Shown piece by piece: positions 1 through 10,583 of a stretch of 64,000 nucleotides of DNA. The translations under genes and the position numbers were made by a program. Positions within the stretch are counted from its first letter, which is position 1, and each line of letters starts with the position of its first letter. The notes under the pieces were generated by a model that worked only from the letters and a program-made list of their open reading frames with translations, was not told the origin of the DNA and made no database searches. The DNA comes from Orbaceae bacterium ESL0727 (GTDB lineage Bacteria > Pseudomonadota > Gammaproteobacteria > Enterobacterales > Orbaceae): NCBI GenBank assembly GCA_029433345.1, contig JAQTHY010000001.1:496001-560000 (forward strand), written 5' to 3'.

Positions 1-41
1 TTGATATCACACCCTATGCTATAGCGTGTAAACAAGAATGA
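1..41 (+). CDS. fabZ: 3' end of a gene, probably fabZ (3-hydroxyacyl-ACP dehydratase)
   Basis: Only the frame beginning at base 3 is open; it reads to a TGA at 39-41, 18 bases before lpxA. The visible end is about 12 residues, finishing ACKQE. FabZ proteins end in a short Cys/Ala/Arg-rich tail, and fabZ lies directly upstream of lpxA in E. coli, so the assignment rests mainly on position. The fragment is too short for firm identification. Confidence 0.45.
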   Translation, partial: DITPYAIACKQE

Positions 42-59
42 CAGAATTAAGGAAAACGT

Positions 60-839
60 ATGGCTGTTGAGATACATCCAAGTTCAGTGATCGAAAAAGG
101 GGCTATTATTGGTGATAATGTCAAAATTGGCCCTTTTTGTTATATTGGCGAACATGTTGAAATTGGTGAAGGTACCTTTTTAAAATCGCATGTTGTGATC
201 AACGGGCACACTAAAATTGGTAAAGATAATCAGATTTACCAATTTGCTTCTATCGGTGAAGTGAATCAAGACCTTAAATACCGTGGCGAACCAACGCGTA
301 CCGAAATTGGTGATCGCAATATGATTCGTGAAAGCGTGACTATCCATCGTGGTACGATGCAAGGTAGCGAAGTGACCAAAATTGGCAACGATAATTTATT
401 CATGATTAATGCCCATATTGCGCATGATTGCCAAATTCATGATCGTTGTATTTTAGCCAATAACGCAACCTTAGGTGGCCATGTCCAATTAGGCGATTAT
501 GTGATTATTGGCGGTATGACCGCTGTACATCAGTTCTGTATATTGGGTTCACATGTTATGGTTGGTGGCTGTTCTGGCGTTGCGCAAGATGTTCCGCCTT
601 ACGTGATTGCTCAAGGTAATCACGCTACACCACATGGTGTGAATTATGAAGGGCTTAAACGCCGGGGCTTTAGCAAAGAGGCACTACAAGCGATTCGCCA
701 TAGTTATAAGCTATTATATCGTGATGGATTAACCTTAGAAGAAGCGAAAACAGCTATTGCAGAACTGGCTAAAGAACATCCTGAAGTTGGATTGTTTAGC
801 GATTTTTTTGCCCTGTCAACACGTGGTATCATTCGTTAA
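60..839 (+). CDS. lpxA: UDP-N-acetylglucosamine acyltransferase LpxA
   Basis: Catalyses the first step of lipid A synthesis: transfer of 3-hydroxyacyl from ACP to UDP-GlcNAc in the cytoplasm. The 259-residue protein shows the hexapeptide-repeat pattern of a left-handed beta helix (runs such as [14 protein letters not shown]) over about residues 10-185, including the [12 protein letters not shown] region that holds the catalytic His. A helical C-terminal domain follows. Length is close to the E. coli protein (262). It heads the lpxA-lpxB-rnhB run, and a GGAA-type ribosome site precedes the ATG. Confidence 0.97.
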   Translation: MAVEIHPSSVIEKGAIIGDNVKIGPFCYIGEHVEIGEGTFLKSHVVINGHTKIGKDNQIYQFASIGEVNQDLKYRGEPTRTEIGDRNMIRESVTIHRGTMQGSEVTKIGNDNLFMINAHIAHDCQIHDRCILANNATLGGHVQLGDYVIIGGMTAVHQFCILGSHVMVGGCSGVAQDVPPYVIAQGNHATPHGVNYEGLKRRGFSKEALQAIRHSYKLLYRDGLTLEEAKTAIAELAKEHPEVGLFSDFFALSTRGIIR

Positions 840-898
840 CCAACAGGCCTTACAAATCAGGTTTATAAATCAAAGATTACAAATAATATATCACAAAA

Positions 899-2104
899 AT
901 GACAACCCGCCGTCCTCTAACTATCGCCTTAGTCGCTGGAGAAACCTCTGGCGACATTCTGGGATCAGGATTGATTACCGCCTTAAGGCAGCTATTTGAG
1001 AATAGTGACAGCTTAAAAGCAGAATATTCGTCCATCCATTTTGTTGGTATTGGCGGCCCTCATATGCAAGCTGTTGGTTGCCAAATATGGTATCCAATGG
1101 ATGAACTTTCCGTCATGGGTATCGTCGAGGTGCTCGGTAAACTACGTCGTATTCTTGCCATTCGACGCGCTATCACTAAACGACTTTTGGCGATCAAACC
1201 GAATATTTTTATCGGCATTGATGCGCCAGATTTTAATCTTTCATTAGAAGGAAAGTTAAAAAAACAGGGTATCAAAACGATTCACTATGTCAGTCCGTCC
1301 GTGTGGGCATGGAAACAGAAGCGCGTTTTTAAAATTAAGCGCAATACTGATCTCATATTAGCTTTTTTGCCGTTTGAGAAGGCCTTTTATGATAGATTTA
1401 ATGTCCCTTGTCGCTTTATTGGCCATAAAATGGCAGATGATATCCCGTTAAATCCCGATAAAATCGCAACGCGGCAAAAACTGGCTATTCCTTTAGATTG
1501 TCACTGCTTGGCACTTTTGCCTGGGAGTCGTCATGCCGAAGTTACCTTACTGTCTGAGCCTTTTTTACAAGCGGCAAAATTACTCAAAGCACGCGATCCC
1601 GATTTACATATTGTCGTTCCCTTATCGAGTCGTCAACGGCGAAAGGAATTCGAACAGATCAAAGCACACGTTGCGCCAGATTTAGATATCCAACTGCTCT
1701 ATGGCCATGCGCGCGAAGCGATGATCGCCAGCGATGCCGCCATTTTGGCTTCGGGTACGGTCGCATTAGAATGTATGCTTGCCAAATGTCCAATGGTAGT
1801 CGGCTATAAAATGAAAGCATTCACTTTTTGGTTAGCGAAAAAACTGATTAAAACCCCTTATGTTTCACTGCCCAATATTTTAGCCGGACACGAAATCGTA
1901 CCCGAATTGTTGCAACACGATTGCACGCCCGAAAACATTGTCAAGCACGTTACACCTTTACTGGAAGGCGATAATCACGCATTAAAAGAAACGTTTTTAT
2001 CATTACATGAACAAATTCGTCGTCAAGCAGATAAACAAGCTGCACAAGCCGTAATCGACGTAATCGAAAATCAGCATTTATCGCCGAAAAAATCAGATAA
2101 TTAA
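899..2104 (+). CDS. lpxB: Lipid-A-disaccharide synthase LpxB
   Basis: Glycosyltransferase joining UDP-2,3-diacylglucosamine and lipid X into the lipid A disaccharide at the inner membrane. Visible family marks are the N-terminal [12 protein letters not shown] glycine-rich motif (about residues 11-22), VSPSVWAWK near residue 131, [10 protein letters not shown] near 208 and the late ASGTVALE nucleotide-binding stretch. At 401 residues it is slightly longer than E. coli LpxB (382), with an extended C-terminus. It lies 59 bases after lpxA and 28 bases before rnhB, so the genes are probably co-transcribed. Confidence 0.97.
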   Translation: MTTRRPLTIALVAGETSGDILGSGLITALRQLFENSDSLKAEYSSIHFVGIGGPHMQAVGCQIWYPMDELSVMGIVEVLGKLRRILAIRRAITKRLLAIKPNIFIGIDAPDFNLSLEGKLKKQGIKTIHYVSPSVWAWKQKRVFKIKRNTDLILAFLPFEKAFYDRFNVPCRFIGHKMADDIPLNPDKIATRQKLAIPLDCHCLALLPGSRHAEVTLLSEPFLQAAKLLKARDPDLHIVVPLSSRQRRKEFEQIKAHVAPDLDIQLLYGHAREAMIASDAAILASGTVALECMLAKCPMVVGYKMKAFTFWLAKKLIKTPYVSLPNILAGHEIVPELLQHDCTPENIVKHVTPLLEGDNHALKETFLSLHEQIRRQADKQAAQAVIDVIENQHLSPKKSDN

Positions 2105-2132
2105 TTACAATTAAGCAGGAAATTCATCAAAA

Positions 2133-2774
2133 ATGGCTAATTCCATGGTGTCGTCTATCACGTTTACTTACCCTAATGCGACATTAATCGCCGGGGTAGA
2201 TGAAGTTGGTCGTGGCCCTTTGTGTGGGGATGTGATGACTGCCGCGGTTATTTTAGATCCGCATAGGCCAATTGCCGGGCTGGCCGATTCTAAAAAATTA
2301 AGTGAAAAAAAGCGGGAACAGCTATTTAGTGAGATCCAAGAAAAAGCGTTAGCTTGGTCAATCGCACGAAGTACCGTGGCCGAAATTGATCAACTCAATA
2401 TTTTACATGCAACGTTACTTGCCATGCAGCGTGCAGTCGCCGGATTGGCTATCCAACCGAATTGGATATTAGTGGATGGCAATTGTTGTCCCGATTTTGG
2501 TATTCATGCCCAAGCGGTTGTGAAAGGGGATAGTTTAGTTGCCGAGATCAGTGCTGCGTCAATTTTGGCCAAAGTGGCGCGTGATCGCGAAATGGTTGAG
2601 CTCGATAAACAGTATCCTGAATATGGGTTGGCTCAACATAAAGGTTACCCAACTAAAGCGCATTTAGCCGCACTGAATCAGTACGGCGTTAATCATTTAT
2701 ATCGTAAAAGTTTTGCACCGGTAAAAAAACTATTTGCGATCGGTCGAATTGCGGTTAGTAAAAATAGCCGATGA
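2133..2774 (+). CDS. rnhB: Ribonuclease HII
   Basis: Removes ribonucleotides from RNA-DNA hybrids and misincorporated rNMPs from the chromosome. The motif [15 protein letters not shown] near residue 20 carries the Asp-Glu catalytic pair, [11 protein letters not shown] follows, and later acidic residues sit in LVDGN and AKVARD. The 213-residue protein is longer than E. coli RNase HII (198), with a few extra residues at both ends; the second Met (base 2145) is an alternative start. The 3' end overlaps the convergent ndh gene by 45 bases. Confidence 0.95.
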   Translation: MANSMVSSITFTYPNATLIAGVDEVGRGPLCGDVMTAAVILDPHRPIAGLADSKKLSEKKREQLFSEIQEKALAWSIARSTVAEIDQLNILHATLLAMQRAVAGLAIQPNWILVDGNCCPDFGIHAQAVVKGDSLVAEISAASILAKVARDREMVELDKQYPEYGLAQHKGYPTKAHLAALNQYGVNHLYRKSFAPVKKLFAIGRIAVSKNSR

Positions 2775-4028
2775 TTTGGTTTTGTGCATCACCTTACTTG
2801 CGCGTGCAAATCGCCATGTTTTAACGATTCCCAATAAACAAATTTGATGCATACGATATAGCAATCGGTGTCCTAATAGCGCTAAACGTCCTTTAATACC
2901 GATTTGATAATTACCACTGATAGTCATCACACCTTGCGCGGTATCATGCAATGAAATAATCGTACCACGATCATGGTATTTAAATGATTTAAGCGGTTTC
3001 TTTTTCAGTAATCTATCAATATTATCCGCACAGGTTTGTGCCATATGGTGTGCCGCTTGTGCAGTCGGTGGCGCTGGTCGCCCATTATCTTGCATAGCAT
3101 AAGTACAATCACCAATCGCAAAAATAGAATCATCCCGCGTTGTTTGTAATGTTGGCTTAACCACTAATTGATTAGAACGGCTTGATTCAAGTCCACCGAT
3201 ATTTTTCAAGAAGTCAGGCGCTTTAATGCCCGCAGTCCAGATCATCATATCCGCTTTAATGATATCGCCATCTTTGGTGTAAAAACCATCACTTTCCGCT
3301 TTGGTAATCATTGTGTTGGTTAATATGCGAATACCCCGTTTTTGTAAAGTTTCGCTAACACCTTTTGCGGTTGATTCAGGTAATGACGGTAAAATACGAT
3401 CAGTTGCTTCAATCACGGTGATGGCTAATAAATCAGAGCACATTTTATTACGGCCACATACGCCAAATGTTTCGACCATAGAAGGTAATTCAGAAGCGAG
3501 TTCAACACCGGTTGCGCCGCCACCAACAATCGCGATATGGATCTTATCTTCTTCGGGTGTGGTATCGATAATAGAACAGAAACTGCTAAATTTTGCAATC
3601 AACGTTTCTCGTAACTTTATAGCCGAGTTCTGATCATCTAAATAGATACAATGTTCTTTGACACCTGGCGTACCAAAATCATTGGCCACACTACCGATTG
3701 CAATAACCAAAATATCATAATCGACAATGATATCTTGACCATTCATATCAGTGATAAACAGATGTTTATCGTCGCGATTAATATTGAGCAAACTGCCTTG
3801 TTTGAATAAAAAATGGTGTTGTTGCCCTTGTGCTGCGTAGTAGATATTATCTACTTGCTCATCCAGTACGCCCGTTGCAAGTTCATGTAACAAAGGTTTC
3901 CAGAGATGATAGCTATTTTGATCGATGAGGGTTATTTCGGCTTGGTTACTTTTCCCTAATGTATCTCCTAATCGAGTCACAAGTTCTAAACCACCGGCTC
4001 CGCCTCCAATAACAATTATTTTTTCCAT
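2730..4028 (-). CDS. ndh: Type II NADH dehydrogenase (NDH-2)
   Basis: Membrane-associated FAD enzyme passing electrons from NADH to quinone without proton pumping. Two Rossmann dinucleotide motifs are visible: [16 protein letters not shown] at the N-terminus (FAD) and [15 protein letters not shown] near residue 167 (NADH). The FAIGDC motif that closes the FAD site lies near residue 305. The 432 residues match the usual length. A hydrophobic/basic C-terminal segment probably docks at the membrane. It is monocistronic, divergent from the HlyD gene, and its last 45 bases overlap the end of rnhB. Confidence 0.95.
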   Translation of the reverse strand: MEKIIVIGGGAGGLELVTRLGDTLGKSNQAEITLIDQNSYHLWKPLLHELATGVLDEQVDNIYYAAQGQQHHFLFKQGSLLNINRDDKHLFITDMNGQDIIVDYDILVIAIGSVANDFGTPGVKEHCIYLDDQNSAIKLRETLIAKFSSFCSIIDTTPEEDKIHIAIVGGGATGVELASELPSMVETFGVCGRNKMCSDLLAITVIEATDRILPSLPESTAKGVSETLQKRGIRILTNTMITKAESDGFYTKDGDIIKADMMIWTAGIKAPDFLKNIGGLESSRSNQLVVKPTLQTTRDDSIFAIGDCTYAMQDNGRPAPPTAQAAHHMAQTCADNIDRLLKKKPLKSFKYHDRGTIISLHDTAQGVMTISGNYQIGIKGRLALLGHRLLYRMHQICLLGIVKTWRFARASKVMHKTKSSAIFTNRNSTDRK

Positions 4029-4261
4029 TTTATATGCCTTTTGAGTTAACTGCGAATATCATACTAAATCAGTAGGACTTTATCTATTTTTTTTGATTAT
4101 TGGGCAGCTAAATACCAATAAAACAGATTCCAGATTAATAGGTAAAGCATTTTCCGTATAACGACTACACAAGAAGTTACGTATATTAGCCGCGCTTGGC
4201 AAAATGTAGTATTCTTGTCATTAACCCTTATCTAACCGTCATACTATCTAATATATTTTTT

Positions 4262-5233
4262 ATGAATAAAAAAATTTTTATCATCATTTCATTAATGATC
4301 ATTTTAATCGCAATAACGATTCTAATTCGTGCCCATAATAGCCACTTAATTCTGCAAGGAGAAGTTGATGCACCGAATGTCAGTGTTGCGTCTAAAGCTA
4401 AGGGGCGAGTACAAAATATTTATGTTAACCGTGGCGATGATGTGACACAAAATACGTTGCTCATTACTTTAGATAGTCCAGAATTACTTGCACAAGTCAA
4501 AGCGGCAAAAGCGGCTAGAGATCAAGCTAATGCACAAGTTGAACTTTCACAAAATGGCACCCGCGAAGAGAGCATTCGCTATTATGAAGCTTTACTCAAA
4601 CAAGCTCAAGTGACTTATGATAATGCCTCAAAAGAGTATGAGCGCAATCATGCCATTTCATCGAAAGGTTACGTGTCACAATCTATTTTAGACGATGCGC
4701 TACGCACACGCGACGCAACGTTCCAACAAGTCCAATCAGCACAAGCTAACTTGGATCAAGCCAAACATGGCGATCGTATTGAACAACGGCAAATTTATAA
4801 TGCGCAATTACAGCAAGCCGAAGAACAGCTAAAACAACTCGAAATCCAATATGATGATTTAGAAGTCAAGGCGCCCGTTGAAGGGGAAATAGGTTCTATT
4901 CCTGCCGAAGTAGGTGAACTGTTTAATGCGGGTAGTCCATTATTAACTATTATTCGTCTATCCCAAGCTTATTTTGTGTTTAATATCCGTGAAGATATCA
5001 TGGCCCATATCCATAAAGGTGACCACGTTATGATTACGGTGCCTGCACTTGGTAATCAAAAAGTGATGGCCGAAATTCGTTATATTGCCCCTATGGGTGA
5101 TTATGCGACTAAACGTGCAACTCGCGCAACAGGTGATTTTGATCTCAAAACCTTTGAAATTCGGTTATATCCTATCGATCCCGTTGAAGGGTTAAGAGTA
5201 GGCATGAGTGCATTATGGCAATTAGAAAATTAA
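4262..5233 (+). CDS. HlyD-family periplasmic adaptor (membrane fusion protein)
   Basis: Adaptor of a multi-component exporter. From the chosen ATG it starts MNKKIF followed by one membrane segment (about residues 4-22), then a biotinyl-lipoyl-like barrel (GEVDAPNVSVASKAKGRV), a long Gln/Ala-rich coiled coil (about 80-190), the returning lipoyl half (LEVKAPVEGEIGSIPAEVGE) and a beta-barrel domain. An in-frame TTG at 4196 would add 22 residues but lacks support. Its stop overlaps the next gene by 19 bases. It resembles YhiI/YbhG-type adaptors of ABC-2 exporters; the substrate is unknown. Confidence 0.88.
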   Translation: MNKKIFIIISLMIILIAITILIRAHNSHLILQGEVDAPNVSVASKAKGRVQNIYVNRGDDVTQNTLLITLDSPELLAQVKAAKAARDQANAQVELSQNGTREESIRYYEALLKQAQVTYDNASKEYERNHAISSKGYVSQSILDDALRTRDATFQQVQSAQANLDQAKHGDRIEQRQIYNAQLQQAEEQLKQLEIQYDDLEVKAPVEGEIGSIPAEVGELFNAGSPLLTIIRLSQAYFVFNIREDIMAHIHKGDHVMITVPALGNQKVMAEIRYIAPMGDYATKRATRATGDFDLKTFEIRLYPIDPVEGLRVGMSALWQLEN

Positions 5234-6399
5234 TCTTTTATCGAAAGTTAATCTCTAAGCAAAGCGCAGTAGATTTTATGCACGCTTTCCACCGATCCTT
5301 TGATAACGAAATAGTTGGGATCTTTAAACATTTTACTGCGCATTGGTTAATGTGGATTTTGCCACTGGTTATTTTTGTGCTCATCAGTAGTATTTTCTAT
5401 CGCGGGGTTCTTTTTGATCTCCCAGTTGGTTATATCGATCAAGATAACAGCGTCTTATCACGCGAAATCACCCGTAATTTAAATGCAGCTGCACATGCTA
5501 ATTTAATCAATTATGATAATGAGCTTAGCCAAGCAGAACATGATTTAGAAAAATCGGCTATTTACGCTTTGCTTTATATTCCGCCAAACTTCGAAGCGGA
5601 TGTTTTGTCTGGACGGCAACCGACCCCCATGCTCTATTATAATGCACTATATTATAGTGCAGGACTTTATTCGATTATGGATTATTCCGGATTAATTGCC
5701 ACCTTGAATGAACAGTATCGGGTTACCTTAGCCAATAAAATTGGTCTTACCACGCCGCCATTGATTAAAATCAATTTTAATTATGATGGACTCTATAACA
5801 GCAGTGGTAACTCCATGTACTTTCAACAATTTTCGGCTGTTGTCCATTTATTACAGTTATTTGTGGTCAGTATGACGATTCACCTGTTGGGTAATTTACC
5901 TAAACATACCCGCTTAAGTTATCCATTTGTGCTGGGTAAACTCGCGCCTTACACCATTTGGTATACGACTTTGCTGATTTTTGAAATTGCGTTGTTGGTC
6001 TTTTTCTCTGATGCACGAGTATCAGGATCGCCGATTGCCATGCTAATTGTGGTCTTTTTTTATGTCATTGCGGCGCAAAGTCTCGGTATTTTATTGTTTA
6101 GTTTTACTCAAACAACCATTGATGCTTATATGTATATTGGTTTATTAGTCGGATTAGCGTTAACCTATTCAGGTATTATGGTTCCCGAACTGGCTATGCC
6201 ATGGATTGCAAGATTAATCTCTTCGATAGAACCGTTAACTTATGCGCTAAATAAATTATTTGATCTCTTTTTACGCCATGCACCTTACCTATCCGTCCTA
6301 AAAACATGCGCTATTTTAATGATCTATCCGATTATTATTACCGTATTGGTAAGAAAACGGCTTGTAAGACGATTATATCGTAAAGAAACACTGACATAA
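5215..6399 (+). CDS. ABC-2 type transporter permease (first of two)
   Basis: YbhS/YhhJ-like integral membrane subunit. Layout: one membrane segment near residues 43-60, a large periplasmic domain (about 65-205, with the typical LPVGYIDQDNS...SREITRNLN pattern of ABC-2 permeases), then about five C-terminal membrane segments. The reading frame overlaps the adaptor gene by 19 bases, suggesting translational coupling; a Met at 5278 (MHAFHRS) is a plausible later start. No ATP-binding subunit lies nearby. Probably half of a heterodimeric export channel. Confidence 0.85.
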   Translation: MAIRKLIFYRKLISKQSAVDFMHAFHRSFDNEIVGIFKHFTAHWLMWILPLVIFVLISSIFYRGVLFDLPVGYIDQDNSVLSREITRNLNAAAHANLINYDNELSQAEHDLEKSAIYALLYIPPNFEADVLSGRQPTPMLYYNALYYSAGLYSIMDYSGLIATLNEQYRVTLANKIGLTTPPLIKINFNYDGLYNSSGNSMYFQQFSAVVHLLQLFVVSMTIHLLGNLPKHTRLSYPFVLGKLAPYTIWYTTLLIFEIALLVFFSDARVSGSPIAMLIVVFFYVIAAQSLGILLFSFTQTTIDAYMYIGLLVGLALTYSGIMVPELAMPWIARLISSIEPLTYALNKLFDLFLRHAPYLSVLKTCAILMIYPIIITVLVRKRLVRRLYRKETLT

Positions 6400-6411
6400 G
6401 ATGAAGTGAAA

Positions 6412-7563
6412 ATGATAAAGTTATTTTGGACTGCATTTATACGGCTTTCACTGCGTTTACTTGGGCGACCTATGTGGCTATTGTTGCTTATTTCTGTTTC
6501 GCTGATGAGTTTGGTATACAGCAATGGCACAATTATCGATCTGCCTATTGCCGTGGTGGACATGGATCATACGACGTCGAGTCGTGATTTAATCCGTTCA
6601 TTAGATACCAGTGCGAAAATCAAAGTGAAGTTATATGATAACTCATGGCAAGCCTATCAAGATATTAATGAACGTAAATTATTCGCCGTTATTATGATTC
6701 CGCGTAATTTTGAAAAACGGTTATTGAGTGGTGAAACTATCACGATTCCCGCTTATGGGGATGCATCAAGCCGTTTGGTCAATGGTTTGATTCAGCGCGA
6801 TCTGCAAACTATTTATCAACAAATCCTGACCAATTTTAATACCAAAATCATGTTAAATAATGGCTTCTCCCCCCAACAAATTAGCATTATTTTATCGCCG
6901 ATAAAAGGTCAAACCGAAGCGCTCTATAACGCGGGTGTGAGTTTTGCCGCTATCACGTTGCCAGGACTTTTAGTCATGCTGCTGCAACACTCATTTTTAA
7001 TTGCATCAACACGCACTAACATTACATTAAATTCATTACCGCAAGGTAAACCACCTAAAATTATTTTTATTGGTAGCTTATGCGGTCTATTGCCTATCTG
7101 GTTATTCTTATCGCTGGTATTATTTGGTTTATGGCCGTGGATTTTAGGTTATCGGCAACTCGCCACCTTACCCGATATTTTAATGATGTCATTACCGCTG
7201 CTTTTAGGCACACTTGGCTTAAGTAAATTGTTGACTGAATGTTTGCGCCATATTGAGATGATCTACCTCACTCTCGCCTTCTTAACTACACCGGTTTTTT
7301 ATCTATCCGGCACAATTTGGCCGTTAGATGCTATGCCGCTCTGGGTTCAGTTTGTGTCGAAATTATTACCGTCAACATGGGCAACTAATATGATCGCTGG
7401 CGTTAATCAGATGGGCGCCAATCTTTCCGATAATTGGGATAATATTTTCATGATATTATTGCTCGGCTTTATCTATGGTTCGCTCGGCATATTTATTGCT
7501 GCGCTGCGTGATGGACGGGTACGCCGTTATTTTAGACATCGCTTTAAACATCGATTACACTGA
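6412..7563 (+). CDS. ABC-2 type transporter permease (second of two)
   Basis: Paralogous partner of the preceding permease with the same plan: one N-terminal membrane segment (WLLLLISVSLMSLV), a periplasmic domain beginning LPIAVVDMDHTTSSRDLIRSL, and a C-terminal block of membrane segments ending in a basic tail (RRYFRHRFKHRLH). An in-frame GTG at 6406 is the longest start; the ATG at 6412 is preferred. It follows the first permease by about 12 bases, so adaptor and both permeases form one operon. Substrate unknown. Confidence 0.85.
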   Translation: MIKLFWTAFIRLSLRLLGRPMWLLLLISVSLMSLVYSNGTIIDLPIAVVDMDHTTSSRDLIRSLDTSAKIKVKLYDNSWQAYQDINERKLFAVIMIPRNFEKRLLSGETITIPAYGDASSRLVNGLIQRDLQTIYQQILTNFNTKIMLNNGFSPQQISIILSPIKGQTEALYNAGVSFAAITLPGLLVMLLQHSFLIASTRTNITLNSLPQGKPPKIIFIGSLCGLLPIWLFLSLVLFGLWPWILGYRQLATLPDILMMSLPLLLGTLGLSKLLTECLRHIEMIYLTLAFLTTPVFYLSGTIWPLDAMPLWVQFVSKLLPSTWATNMIAGVNQMGANLSDNWDNIFMILLLGFIYGSLGIFIAALRDGRVRRYFRHRFKHRLH

Positions 7564-7705
7564 TAATTATTCTTTTTTGCTTCTCGTCATGAGATTAACG
7601 GCTATCTTTACGTAAAAAAAGGTGAATATCCTTATAATTATTGTTATGATTAATGCCCGTTTGCACCTTGATTGGCAATAATTAATCATTAAAATTTTAA
7701 TTACA

Positions 7706-8602
7706 ATGAAATGTTATCCATTAATCATTAGTTTACGTTTAAAAACATTACCTTTAGCACTTTCTGCTATTTTAGTGGGGAATGCGCTGGCTTATTGGCA
7801 ACATCAATTCCATATTGGTATATTGTTGCTCTCACTTACCACCGGTGCACTGTTGCAGATCTTATCGAATTTAGCCAATGATTACGGCGATGCGGTAAAA
7901 GGCACTGATCAAACCGCCCGTGTAGGCCCAGTTCGCGGTATTCAGTTAGGGCTAATTACCCTCAAGCAGCTTAAAACGTCGTTATGGGTAACGACTGGCT
8001 TATGTGTGATTTCTGGACTTGGTTTATTAGCGTTAGCTTGCCATAATCTCTATGAATTACTTGGTTTTTTATTACTTGGCTTATTTTCGATTATTGCGGC
8101 AATTACCTATACTGTCGGCAAAAAACCTTACGGTTATAATGGCTTAGGTGATATATCGGTTCTTATCTTTTTTGGATTAGTCAGTGTTATCGGCAGTTAT
8201 TACCTGCAAACTTCACAGTTATCCCTCTTTTTAATTTACCCCGCTCTCGGTTGTGGTTTGCTATCTGTCGCGGTGCTAAATATTAATAATTTACGCGATA
8301 TTGATAATGATCTTATCCACCATAAACGAACTTTAGTGGTGCTGATGGGTAAAAAAATGGGGCGCACTTATCATCTCTGTATCTTGTTACTTTCACTCGC
8401 ATTGCTCAGCCACTTTTCTTACTACTATTTGCAAACAATATGGGGGTGGTTATTTCTTTTACTGCTTCCACTGTTTTATCAGCATGCCCGCGCCATATTC
8501 TGTAGTGTGACGGCAAAGGATGTTGCGCCACTATTTTTACAGATGGTCAAACTTGCTTTATTGACTAATTTACTTTATTGTTTGGGAATTGTGCTAAGCT
8601 AA
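7706..8602 (+). CDS. menA: 1,4-dihydroxy-2-naphthoate polyprenyltransferase MenA
   Basis: UbiA-superfamily inner-membrane enzyme attaching the prenyl chain to DHNA to form demethylmenaquinone. The first Asp-rich motif is clear (NLANDYGDAVKGTD, about residues 55-68) and the second is NLRDIDNDLIHHKRTL near residue 195. There are eight or nine hydrophobic segments over 298 residues, near the family's usual 300. Menaquinone implies anaerobic or microaerobic respiration. It is followed by rraA, as in E. coli. Confidence 0.95.
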   Translation: MKCYPLIISLRLKTLPLALSAILVGNALAYWQHQFHIGILLLSLTTGALLQILSNLANDYGDAVKGTDQTARVGPVRGIQLGLITLKQLKTSLWVTTGLCVISGLGLLALACHNLYELLGFLLLGLFSIIAAITYTVGKKPYGYNGLGDISVLIFFGLVSVIGSYYLQTSQLSLFLIYPALGCGLLSVAVLNINNLRDIDNDLIHHKRTLVVLMGKKMGRTYHLCILLLSLALLSHFSYYYLQTIWGWLFLLLLPLFYQHARAIFCSVTAKDVAPLFLQMVKLALLTNLLYCLGIVLS

Positions 8603-8611
8603 CTCTTGATA

Positions 8612-8640
8612 TTAGCTAACGCAGGATCTTAGCTAACGCA
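8612..8640. repeat. Two 12-bp direct repeats just downstream of menA
   Basis: TTAGCTAACGCA occurs at 8612-8623 and again at 8629-8640, with a degenerate third relative in the menA stop-codon region (CTAAGCTAACTC). Period is 17 bases. No function is apparent; it may be simple local duplication. Confidence 0.6.
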
Positions 8641-8782
8641 TAACGTTAAGCTAATTACGTTGAGTTCACTTATATTGATTGGAATTTTATCGCTTATTGA
8701 TAATAATTAACGCTATACGGTAAGAACATAAACCAATACAATAGCGGATTATAAATTAAAAAATGCAGTGCAAGGAGTTTTA

Positions 8783-9280
8783 ATGATGGAATTTGATACT
8801 TCGATTCTCTGTGACTATTACCCAGAAGATGTCAATGTAGTTGAGCCTCTATTTAGTAATTTTGGTGGTATATCTTCTTTCTCTGGGCAAGTCGTGACCG
8901 TAAAATGTTTTGAAGATAACGGCCTGCTTTACGAAGCGTTACAAGCTGATGGCACAGGCAAAGTCCTTGTCATTGACGGTGGGGGTTCGGTTCGCCGCGC
9001 ACTTATCGATATAGAATTAATTGATATTGCCGTGCAAAATCATTGGGAAGGCATTGTGGTATATGGTGCTGTTCGTCAAGTCGATTTGCTGGCTGAAGCA
9101 CAAATAGGTATTCAAGCACTGGCTGCCATTCCTGTTGGTGTGGATGATCAAGGTATGGGTGAAGTGGATATCCGTATCAATTTTGCGGGTGTGACTTTCT
9201 TTTCAGGCGATTTTATCTACGCTGATAATACCGGTATTATTCTCTCCGAAATTGCGCTCGACACCGAAGAAAAAGCATAA
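8783..9280 (+). CDS. rraA: Regulator of ribonuclease E activity A
   Basis: RraA trimers bind RNase E and the degradosome and inhibit RNA decay. The N-terminus ([20 protein letters not shown]) and [20 protein letters not shown] are characteristic of the family, as is [15 protein letters not shown] in the middle. An AAGGAG ribosome site at 8772-8777 points to the tandem ATGs at 8783 and 8786, not to the upstream GTG at 8768. About 165 residues compared with 161 in E. coli. The menA-rraA order is conserved. It converges on dprA with a 17-base gap. Confidence 0.95.
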   Translation: MMEFDTSILCDYYPEDVNVVEPLFSNFGGISSFSGQVVTVKCFEDNGLLYEALQADGTGKVLVIDGGGSVRRALIDIELIDIAVQNHWEGIVVYGAVRQVDLLAEAQIGIQALAAIPVGVDDQGMGEVDIRINFAGVTFFSGDFIYADNTGIILSEIALDTEEKA

Positions 9281-9297
9281 ACAATTCCTAACTTAAT

Positions 9298-10398
9298 TTA
9301 CGGTATGCGGTTACGAATGTAGCCGCCAGTAACCGTCTTAATCAGCCCTTCTAATTCCAGATCTAATAACTTTATCGTGATATCAGGAATCGATAATTCG
9401 AGCTGTTCGGCAATTCTATCGACCGATATAGGTTGGTGATGAATTACCGCAAAAATTTCTGGATGCAAAATTGACTGAGACTGTTCAACGGGTATTGTCT
9501 GTTGCAAATTAGCATGTGATAGATAGCCAGAATAATGCTCTAAAATATCGGTCGGATGCGTCACTAAATAGGCACCTTGTTTAATTAACCAATGTGAACC
9601 ACTACAGTTATCATTATTAATTTCCCCCGGCAGCGCAAATACATCACGATTCTGTTCAAGTGCATAACGTGCAGTAATCAGCGAACCACTTTGGGTAGAT
9701 GCTTCTACCACAAATGTACCTAAACTTAGGCCACTAATAATTCGATTACGACGAGGAAAATATTCCGGACGAGCCAGCGTGGCCGGTAAAAATTCTGAAA
9801 CAATCGCCCCACCCGCTGCTAAAATATCTTTTGCTAGATGCAAATTGGTACGTGGCGTAATATGACTACTCCCGCTACCCAAAACGGCAATCGTATTCCC
9901 TGCCACATCTAACGTACCGCGATGACAAATCGCATCAATACCCATGGCAAGCCCACTGGTGATTGTCATACCGTTGATTGCCAATTCACCGGCAAAATAA
10001 CGTGCCCACTGTGCACCATACTCACTAAACTCACGGCTACCCACCATCGCAAGTTGAGGGGACAAAAGTAGCCGTTTATCGCCTTGGATAAACAGTAACG
10101 GTGGCGCGGCACTGATCTGCTTAAGCAACGGCGGATAATCCATATCGCAATACGCGATCATACTATTTCGCACATCTGCATCCAACCATGCAAGTGCTTG
10201 AGCGATATCATGCTCTGCAGCCTTAAAAAATAAGGCTTGCTGTACATCGGTTAATTGTAATTGTTTAAGCAGCCGTGCGGTATCAATATTAGCGGGTAGT
10301 CCATCACGAAAAAGCTGGCCTATTTTTTTAAAAAGGCGTAATTTTCCTTGCCCAGTCATTGAAATTCGCAATAAGAATTCATATTTAGTCAATATCAT
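9298..10398 (-). CDS. dprA: DNA processing protein DprA (Smf)
   Basis: Loads RecA on incoming single-stranded DNA during natural transformation. The 366-residue protein has an N-terminal helical/SAM-like region, the Rossmann-fold core (AMVGSREFSEYGAQWA near residue 116; SGLAMGIDAICHRGTL; LGSGSSHITP; SEFLP) and a C-terminal winged-helix (about 300-360). It is full length with all core motifs, so probably functional. It diverges from def, as in E. coli. Alone it does not prove competence, since many non-transformable bacteria keep it. Confidence 0.95.
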   Translation of the reverse strand: MILTKYEFLLRISMTGQGKLRLFKKIGQLFRDGLPANIDTARLLKQLQLTDVQQALFFKAAEHDIAQALAWLDADVRNSMIAYCDMDYPPLLKQISAAPPLLFIQGDKRLLLSPQLAMVGSREFSEYGAQWARYFAGELAINGMTITSGLAMGIDAICHRGTLDVAGNTIAVLGSGSSHITPRTNLHLAKDILAAGGAIVSEFLPATLARPEYFPRRNRIISGLSLGTFVVEASTQSGSLITARYALEQNRDVFALPGEINNDNCSGSHWLIKQGAYLVTHPTDILEHYSGYLSHANLQQTIPVEQSQSILHPEIFAVIHHQPISVDRIAEQLELSIPDITIKLLDLELEGLIKTVTGGYIRNRIP

Positions 10399-10583
10399 AG
10401 TTTACATCACAATTCGTCTTAGCGTTTTAACGTTATCCATCCGTTACCCTTTAAGAAATAGTCATGGTATATACTAATGATAGCTAAACACTCACTAACC
10501 AAGACTATTCAACGACATGATAAATGTTTACAATGCAGGCAAGAAAAATAAATCCACGTTTTGAGGAGCAGATCGAAAAATTT

